Assembly: GCA_022361535.1 (NCBI GenBank)
Contig: JAKSAU010000012.1
Coordinates: forward strand, 1-13,786
DNA from: Desulfobacterales bacterium
GTDB taxonomy: Bacteria; Desulfobacterota; Desulfobacteria; Desulfobacterales; Desulfobacteraceae
Direction of reading: 5' to 3'
DNA length: 13,786 nt
Shown: positions 6,551 to 11,557 of the stretch, in pieces
Numbering within the stretch: position 1 is the stretch's first letter
Layout of the letters: the number at the start of each line of letters is the position of its first letter
Translations under genes and position numbers: made by a program
Notes under the pieces: generated by a model
Databases searched by the model: none
The model's input: only the letters and a program-made list of their open reading frames with translations
What the model was told of the DNA's origin: nothing

Positions 6551-6577
6551 GAAACTATGGATTATGCATCCAGTTTC
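6551..6577 (+). repeat. Bulged hairpin in the efflux-operon leader
   Basis: GAAACT (6551-6556) pairs with AGTTTC (6572-6577) and GGAT (6559-6562) with ATCC (6568-6571), with a two-base AT bulge and a five-base loop. It lies about 90 bases before the first start codon. The exit side is followed by A residues, not T, so it is not an intrinsic terminator on the plus strand. It could be an operator dyad or a 5' mRNA stem. Confidence 0.45.
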
Positions 6578-6667
6578 AAAAACCTGAATCTATTGTAAAT
6601 GAAGGCCTAAACAATAAAGAGGCCAAAATAGGGAATTGAAAACCCATTTTAATTTTGGAGATTGATT

Positions 6668-7171
6668 ATGAACAAACTATTTATTGCCATATTAACCGCT
6701 GCAATACCTATCTTTTTTTCTTCTCAGCTCTACGCCAGTTCAAGCCATGATGCTCACAGCTCCCACGCAATGGACCATTCCGGAAGTATGGATGCCGGAC
6801 ATGGTGATCATGGATCAGGAATGAAAATCCATGAGTCTCACCGGGACGGATACGTTTTTGAGTACCGTCTCATCGATATGAAAGAAAAAATGAAAAACAT
6901 GAAGAATATGCCTGAGATGAAGGACACTCATCATTTGATGGTTTTTGTTAAAGATGCCCATGGCGCAGCTGTTAAAACAGCAAAGGTCGGATATTTTATC
7001 GAAGAAAAAGGATCCGGTACTGTCCAGAAAAAAATGGCTATGGCTATGAATAACGGTTTTGGGGCTGATGTAACCCTTGAGCCCGGAAACCACTACCAGA
7101 TCAAAACAAAGGTCATGGCCGGATCCAAAAAATTGATGGACGAATTCAAATATATGGGAGGCGACCACTAA
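6668..7171 (+). CDS. His/Met-rich exported protein, probable periplasmic copper/silver handler
   Basis: A 167-residue exported protein, the first gene of the efflux operon. ATG 6668 is chosen because GGAG (6657-6660) lies seven bases before it; the in-frame TTG at 6662 is too close. The signal peptide is about residues 1-23 (ending QLYA). The mature N terminus is a flexible Ser/His/Met/Gly/Asp stretch (SSHDAHSSHAMDHSG and following), then a Met-rich helix-like segment at about 70-85 with a Met every three or four residues, HH at 88-89, and a beta-rich C-terminal domain (about 88-167) that reminds me of YtkA/FixH-like or CopC-like immunoglobulin folds. In all it has 13 His and 15 Met besides the start, and no Cys, suiting Cu(I)/Ag(I)/Cu(II) binding in an oxidising compartment. 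It may pass metal to the adaptor as CusF does, though it is not CusF-like in sequence. It ends 16 bases before the first channel gene. Exact family not certain. Confidence 0.88.
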   Translation: MNKLFIAILTAAIPIFFSSQLYASSSHDAHSSHAMDHSGSMDAGHGDHGSGMKIHESHRDGYVFEYRLIDMKEKMKNMKNMPEMKDTHHLMVFVKDAHGAAVKTAKVGYFIEEKGSGTVQKKMAMAMNNGFGADVTLEPGNHYQIKTKVMAGSKKLMDEFKYMGGDH

Positions 7172-7187
7172 TCGGCCGATTGATCCT

Positions 7188-8522
7188 ATGATTCCCCGAA
7201 TATTGGTTTCAATAGCGGTTATCACGTTATTCATTGCAGGTACGGCCCAGGCGGAAACAGGCGATCAGGAAGCAGCGATTTCAAAAAGACCTGATCTTGT
7301 TCAGGAAGCAGATATCCAGGACCTGATCACTGTTGCCCGCGATCAGAACCCTGCCATTGCATCTGCTCGGGCAGCCTGGAAAGCCAGTATTGAGAATGTC
7401 CGGATTGACGGTGCACTGCCTGATCCCCAACTTTCAGTGACCTGGTTTCCGGCCCCCATTGAAACCCGTCTCGGGCCACAGGATTGGAATGCCATGCTTT
7501 CCCAACCGATCCCGTTTCCCAAAAAACTGAGCACCAAAGAAGAGATTGCAACCATAGGCGTTGCAGTGGCACGGCTCAAAACGGATAAAGTATATCGTGA
7601 CGTTGTGGCCAAGGTGAAAACAGCCTTTTACGAGTTGGTCTATATTCGGAAAGCCAGGGAAATCGCCCAAAAAAACCTGGAGATCTTAGGCAAGTTCCAG
7701 GCAATTGCTGAAAGCACATATGCCCAGAACAGATCGGTGTTTGCAGATGTTGTAAAAGCACAGGCACAGGCCGGACAGGTTCGCTATGACCTGATGCTGT
7801 TAGAAGACCTTGAACAAACCCAGGTCACAGCAATCAACGGATTGTTGAACAGGGAACCTGAGGCCCAGATTGGTTCTCTTTCCGGCAGTATGGCTTTAGC
7901 CGAACTTCCCGGCCTTGACGTGCTGTTCCAAACGGCAGAAGAACGCCAGGAAGTAATCGCCATGGCCAAGCAGGCCGTTCAAAAAGCCGAGTATGAAAAT
8001 GATCTTGCTAAATATGCCTCTTATCCGGATTTCAAATTGGGGGTCACCTGGTCGGGCATTGGCGACCCGGATGTGGCATCGCCGCCCTCGGATGCCGGAG
8101 ATGATGCGTTTGGTATTCAGTTCGGGGTGAGCATTCCCATATGGTCAGGCAAAAATAAAGGCAGAGCCTTAAAAGCCCAATCCAAAATCCAGGAAAAAAC
8201 AGCTGAAAAAGATCAAATTATCAACCAGACACGAACCAATATCCGAACCTTGTATTACAAGGCCCGGAACGCATATCGCCAGGAAACGCTTTACAAAACC
8301 GATCTGCTCCCCCAGGCGATAAGAGCCCTTGATGTGTCGGAAACCTGGTTCAGAGAAGGAGAAGGTTCCTTCAGCGATATTCTGGAAAGCCAGTCTGCTG
8401 TTTACAACTTCCAATTATCCCTGGCAAGAGCGCAATCCGACATTGGCAAATACACAGCCGAGTTGGAACGTCTCATTGGCGCTTCAATGTCAGAGCTTGA
8501 TAACATGGAGGCAACACAATGA
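7188..8522 (+). CDS. Outer-membrane channel protein, TolC/CusC family (first copy)
   Basis: A 444-residue outer-membrane efflux protein. The signal peptide at 1-22 ends AQA; there is no lipobox, unlike E. coli CusC. Two OEP repeats follow: the first opens with LITVARDQNPAIASARAAW, and SQPIPFPKKLSTK at about 104-116 is typical of heavy-metal RND channels; the second half, from about 240, has the EYENDLAKYASYPDFKLGV and VSIPIWSGKNKG landmarks. Long amphipathic helices between them would build the periplasmic tunnel. A trimer would dock onto the adaptor and pump encoded downstream. ATG 7188 has no evident Shine-Dalgarno, but it alone gives a clean signal peptide; translation may depend on coupling to the gene ending at 7171. 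The stop overlaps the next start (ATGA, 8519-8522). Confidence 0.93.
   Translation: MIPRILVSIAVITLFIAGTAQAETGDQEAAISKRPDLVQEADIQDLITVARDQNPAIASARAAWKASIENVRIDGALPDPQLSVTWFPAPIETRLGPQDWNAMLSQPIPFPKKLSTKEEIATIGVAVARLKTDKVYRDVVAKVKTAFYELVYIRKAREIAQKNLEILGKFQAIAESTYAQNRSVFADVVKAQAQAGQVRYDLMLLEDLEQTQVTAINGLLNREPEAQIGSLSGSMALAELPGLDVLFQTAEERQEVIAMAKQAVQKAEYENDLAKYASYPDFKLGVTWSGIGDPDVASPPSDAGDDAFGIQFGVSIPIWSGKNKGRALKAQSKIQEKTAEKDQIINQTRTNIRTLYYKARNAYRQETLYKTDLLPQAIRALDVSETWFREGEGSFSDILESQSAVYNFQLSLARAQSDIGKYTAELERLIGASMSELDNMEATQ
8507..8511 (+). promoter_or_regulatory. Ribosome binding site of the second channel gene
   Basis: GGAGG within the end of the first channel gene, seven bases before ATG 8519. 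It shows that the second channel is translated in its own right rather than only by stop-start coupling at the ATGA overlap. Confidence 0.75.
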
Positions 8523-10057
8523 AATGCAGAAATCTTATTGTTCTGATGCTGGTGTTGCTTTTTGGCAGTTCTTTTAGTCATGCTGAATATAAAGAACTGG
8601 TTACAACCTGGGAGGAATGGAAACCACCGGCATATGGTGTCTCTCAGGCACCTGAACAACGCCTTGACGATGTTGACGGTTTGGCGTCAGACACAGAAAA
8701 AGCCGATAACGGTAAACAAAGAATGTCCGGACATCGTGCCTGGAAATCAGAGGTTTCCACCCTCCTTGACCAGGGACAGTTTTTACAAACAACAACTGTT
8801 ACGGGAGAACCTGGTGCATTTACAGTTGAAACTGCCGGGGCTGCAATCGGCACAATTCTGACACTGACTGACCTGGAACGCATAGGCCTTGTACGAAACC
8901 CTGCCATTCATGCAGCAAAAGCCGCATTCCAGGCGGAACTCGACGGATTCGGCCAGGTGGAGGATCTTAACGCTGTACTCAGCCGTTATGCCGCGTTCAC
9001 CCAAGGGGTCATGACAGGGGTGGGGCCTATGAAAGGCGGCTCTGATATGTCTCAGTCATTTCCTTTTCCAGGCAAGTCCTCTCTTAAAACCAGGGTAATT
9101 GTAGAAAATGCAGCCATGGCTGCTTTGGACCTGAATATCACCATACGTGACAAAACCACGGCCATTAGAAAAGCATATTGGAATTATGCCCTGGTACATG
9201 AAAAAATTGACATCTTAAAAGAAACTTTAAGGCTTTTTGAACATCTTCACGATATTGCATCCACCATGTACAAAACAGGAAAAACCAGTTACCAGGATGT
9301 CATTCAAATTTCTATAAAGACAAAACTCCTCAACAATCAAATTGCAACACTAAAAGCAAACAAGCAAGCAATAAGTGCCTCTATTCTTGCTCTTTTAGAC
9401 CTGCCCAAGGAAACAGCGTTGGGGTTGCCCGGTGACCTCCGTATAGAGACGGCTGTACCTGAAACAGTAAGCCTTATTGCCCAGGCACTGGAGAAACGGC
9501 AGGAAATCAAGCGCATGGATCACGCCATAGCAAAGATGGAACTGATGATTGAAATGACAGAGGCCATGGTGCTTCCCTCTATTGATATGAGATTATCAGA
9601 AAATCAGCTTGCAGATATCAATACCACAGGTACCTGGTCCAAAAGACAAGCCTTTCCGGACCAAGCCCCATACGCATCCATGGGAGCAGGACAACCTAAA
9701 AAACCCTGGTTCGGCACATCTGAATCCTGGCTTGCCCAGACCCGAAAAAAATTGGCAGCCTTGCAGCATAAACAGCAAAACCTCAAGGCCCAGACAAGGT
9801 CAGCCGTCCAGTCTGCCTGGTCAAACCTGGATGACTCGGTCAGAACCTACCGGCTTTATAGAGGATCAATTGTTGAATTGTCAGCGTCCGCGCTTGATGT
9901 CTCAACAAGGGAATATGAATCAGGCAGTATTTCATTTGCAGAAACAGCAGGTGCATACAACAACTGGCTCAATGCAAGGCTGTCACTTGCCACGGCAAAA
10001 CGTAATGCCGGCGTTTTCCGATCAGAACTTCAAAGAATCGTTGGATTGTCATTCTAA
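8519..10057 (+). CDS. Outer-membrane channel protein, TolC/CusC family (second, longer copy)
   Basis: A 512-residue second outer-membrane efflux protein directly behind the first, with an ATGA overlap and GGAGG (8507-8511) seven bases before the ATG. The signal peptide is about 1-22 (ending SHA). Unlike its neighbour it carries an extra, low-complexity, polar segment of about 90 residues (about 23-115, Trp/Pro/Asp-rich at the start) before the first OEP repeat (LTDLERIGLVRNPAIHAAKAAF). SFPFPGKSSLKTR parallels PIPFPKK of the first copy. The second repeat includes EKRQEIKRMDHAIAKMEL and a gap-like stretch GTWSKRQAFPDQAPYASMGAG (about 366-386) before the last coiled-coil helices. The two copies are clearly diverged, so this is not a recent duplication. 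It may form the tunnel for another state or substrate, or mixed trimers; that is speculation. Confidence 0.9.
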   Translation: MKCRNLIVLMLVLLFGSSFSHAEYKELVTTWEEWKPPAYGVSQAPEQRLDDVDGLASDTEKADNGKQRMSGHRAWKSEVSTLLDQGQFLQTTTVTGEPGAFTVETAGAAIGTILTLTDLERIGLVRNPAIHAAKAAFQAELDGFGQVEDLNAVLSRYAAFTQGVMTGVGPMKGGSDMSQSFPFPGKSSLKTRVIVENAAMAALDLNITIRDKTTAIRKAYWNYALVHEKIDILKETLRLFEHLHDIASTMYKTGKTSYQDVIQISIKTKLLNNQIATLKANKQAISASILALLDLPKETALGLPGDLRIETAVPETVSLIAQALEKRQEIKRMDHAIAKMELMIEMTEAMVLPSIDMRLSENQLADINTTGTWSKRQAFPDQAPYASMGAGQPKKPWFGTSESWLAQTRKKLAALQHKQQNLKAQTRSAVQSAWSNLDDSVRTYRLYRGSIVELSASALDVSTREYESGSISFAETAGAYNNWLNARLSLATAKRNAGVFRSELQRIVGLSF

Positions 10058-10072
10058 CGCACACTAGTATTT

Positions 10073-10077
10073 AAGGA
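10073..10077 (+). promoter_or_regulatory. Ribosome binding site of the adaptor gene
   Basis: AAGGA seven bases before ATG 10085, in the only short gap (27 bases) between the second channel gene and the adaptor. It supports the chosen start and gives no sign of a separate promoter there. Confidence 0.7.
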
Positions 10078-10084
10078 TATCCCC

Positions 10085-11557
10085 ATGAGTGCTTCAAAAC
10101 TTAAGTCCATGCTTCTGACAATAACCCTTTCTGCCATCGTCACAGCTTCTATTGTTGTTGCCGGATTCCATTTTGCCGGATTTCAAGCCCCCCATGAAGT
10201 TGCAGAACTACTGGACCCGGATCATGAACATGACGGCAGCACAGGGCTGTGGACTTGCGGCATGCACCCTATGGTCATTACCGAGGAACCAGGACTTTGC
10301 CCAATTTGCAATATGGAACTGATTCCCAAGCGGGATACGCCGGAAACTGACATGCCCTCGGAGCGGGTAGTTGCATATTGGCAGGCTCCCATGGACCCCA
10401 TGGAAATCTATAATTCACCGGGAAAAAGTAAAATGGGAATGGATCTTGTGCCGGTATACGAAGATCAGATCATTGGAGGCGTATCTGTCTCCATTGACCC
10501 TGTGACAGTTCAAAATATGGGACTGAGGACAGACATTGCACAAGAAACCCCATTAGTGAGCACCATTAGAACATACGGCCATATCACGGCTGATGAAACC
10601 CGTACTGCCCAGATCAGCCCTAAAATCAACGGCTGGATTGAAACCCTTCATGTAGATTTTACAGGCATCCAGGTTAAAAAAGGGGACCCCTTGCTGGAAA
10701 TCTATTCCCCTGAACTGCTATCAGCCCAGGAAGAATATCTGTCTTTGTTCAGGCGGCTGGGAAAACCCAGGAGCAGCAGGAAGAACGACATGCTGGAATC
10801 TGCACGCCAGCGCCTGTTGTATTTTGATGTTGCACCTGAAGAAATCAACGCGCTTGAAACATCGGGCAAGGTGAGAAAAAGTGTGCTGATCCGGTCTCCG
10901 TTTTCAGGTGTTGTCACATTCAAAAACGCAGTCCAGGGCAGTTTTGTCAAAGCAGGTACAAAGCTGTATACGATCTCAGATCTTTCAAGAATCTGGGTGG
11001 AAACGCATATCTACGAATATGAACTGGACCGGGTGAAGACAGGCCAGGATGCCACCATGACACTGCCCTATCTTCCGGGAAAAACCTATCAGGGGAAAGT
11101 GGCGTTTATTTATCCTTATCTTCAGCCCAAAACCCGCGATGTTATCATCCGATTGGAATTTGATAACCCCCAAATGGACTTAAAGCCTGAAATGTATGGA
11201 GATGTGATGATCCATATAAAGGATGCCATGAAAGGGCTGACCATCCCTTCGGAATCCATTATCCGCTCAGGCGAACGCAACCTTGTCTTTGTGTCCCAGG
11301 GAAATGGGAAGTTCACCCCCAGGACCGTAAACTTAGGCAGCTATTTAGATGATAACCGAATTCATATTTTAGAAGGTCTTGCCCCGGGTGACCGGGTGGT
11401 TACTTCCGGGCAATTTCTGCTGGATTCCGAGTCTAAACTCCAAGAAGCCATAAAAAAGATGATGAACCCTGATCCTGTTCCTGAACAAGACGATGATTTC
11501 TTTGATGATATGGAAACAGATGACGCTGACGATTTCTTTAAGGATATGGAGTCATGA
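10085..11557 (+). CDS. cusB: CusB-like RND periplasmic adaptor with two N-terminal heavy-metal-binding motifs
   Basis: A 490-residue membrane-fusion protein. A signal anchor (about 11-33) is followed by two heavy-metal-binding motifs. The first (about 55-84) has CGMHPM (58-63) and CPICNMEL (72-79); the second (about 96-126) is Met-based, YWQAPMDPM (98-106) then PGKSKMGMDLVPVYE. Then come the barrel-sandwich/hairpin domain (ISPKINGWIETLHVDFTGI with KKGDPLLEIYSPELLSAQEEY), the second lipoyl half (VRKSVLIRSPFSGVVT, VQGSFVKAGTKLYTI), the beta-barrel (WVETHIYEYELDRVKTGQ) and the membrane-proximal domain (IPSESIIRSGERNLVFV). The C terminus (about 463-490) is an acidic tail with two DDFFxDME units. 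In E. coli, CusB uses N-terminal Met to take Cu(I)/Ag(I) from CusF; here the motifs suggest the same role with extra thiol sites. It overlaps the pump gene by ATGA. Family certain; metal inferred. Confidence 0.94.
   Translation: MSASKLKSMLLTITLSAIVTASIVVAGFHFAGFQAPHEVAELLDPDHEHDGSTGLWTCGMHPMVITEEPGLCPICNMELIPKRDTPETDMPSERVVAYWQAPMDPMEIYNSPGKSKMGMDLVPVYEDQIIGGVSVSIDPVTVQNMGLRTDIAQETPLVSTIRTYGHITADETRTAQISPKINGWIETLHVDFTGIQVKKGDPLLEIYSPELLSAQEEYLSLFRRLGKPRSSRKNDMLESARQRLLYFDVAPEEINALETSGKVRKSVLIRSPFSGVVTFKNAVQGSFVKAGTKLYTISDLSRIWVETHIYEYELDRVKTGQDATMTLPYLPGKTYQGKVAFIYPYLQPKTRDVIIRLEFDNPQMDLKPEMYGDVMIHIKDAMKGLTIPSESIIRSGERNLVFVSQGNGKFTPRTVNLGSYLDDNRIHILEGLAPGDRVVTSGQFLLDSESKLQEAIKKMMNPDPVPEQDDDFFDDMETDDADDFFKDMES
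11492..11554 (+). repeat. 27-base repeat encoding the DDFFxDME tail units
   Basis: Two in-frame units, 11492-11518 and 11528-11554, match at 22 of 27 bases and encode DDFFDDMET and DDFFKDMES, 36 bases apart. The second ends at the adaptor's last codon and overlaps the pump's start region, including the pump's AAGGA (11540-11544) and ATG (11554). It may be a small tandem duplication. Confidence 0.7.

Larger units (their letters stand above)
6265..6667. other. Divergent intergenic region between kinase and efflux operon
   Basis: About 400 bases with no credible gene on either strand. It is AT-rich and holds paired dyad repeats (6371-6410), a small AT-rich hairpin (AATAGA 6424-6429 / TCTATT 6435-6440), a candidate sigma-54 promoter (6516-6532), a bulged hairpin (6551-6577), a short inverted repeat GGCCT 6604-6608 / AGGCC 6620-6624, and the operon's first ribosome site. 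I found no convincing sigma-70 promoter for the efflux operon. For the kinase, TATACA (minus, plus-strand 6311-6316) is a weak -10 candidate with a poor -35. Confidence 0.6.

Noticed and set aside
6815..7234. 139-codon open frame antisense to the His/Met-rich gene
   Set aside because: It is the shadow of a Met/His-rich coding sequence (complementary ATG/CAT codons keep it open) and spans the boundary of two clearly real plus-strand genes.
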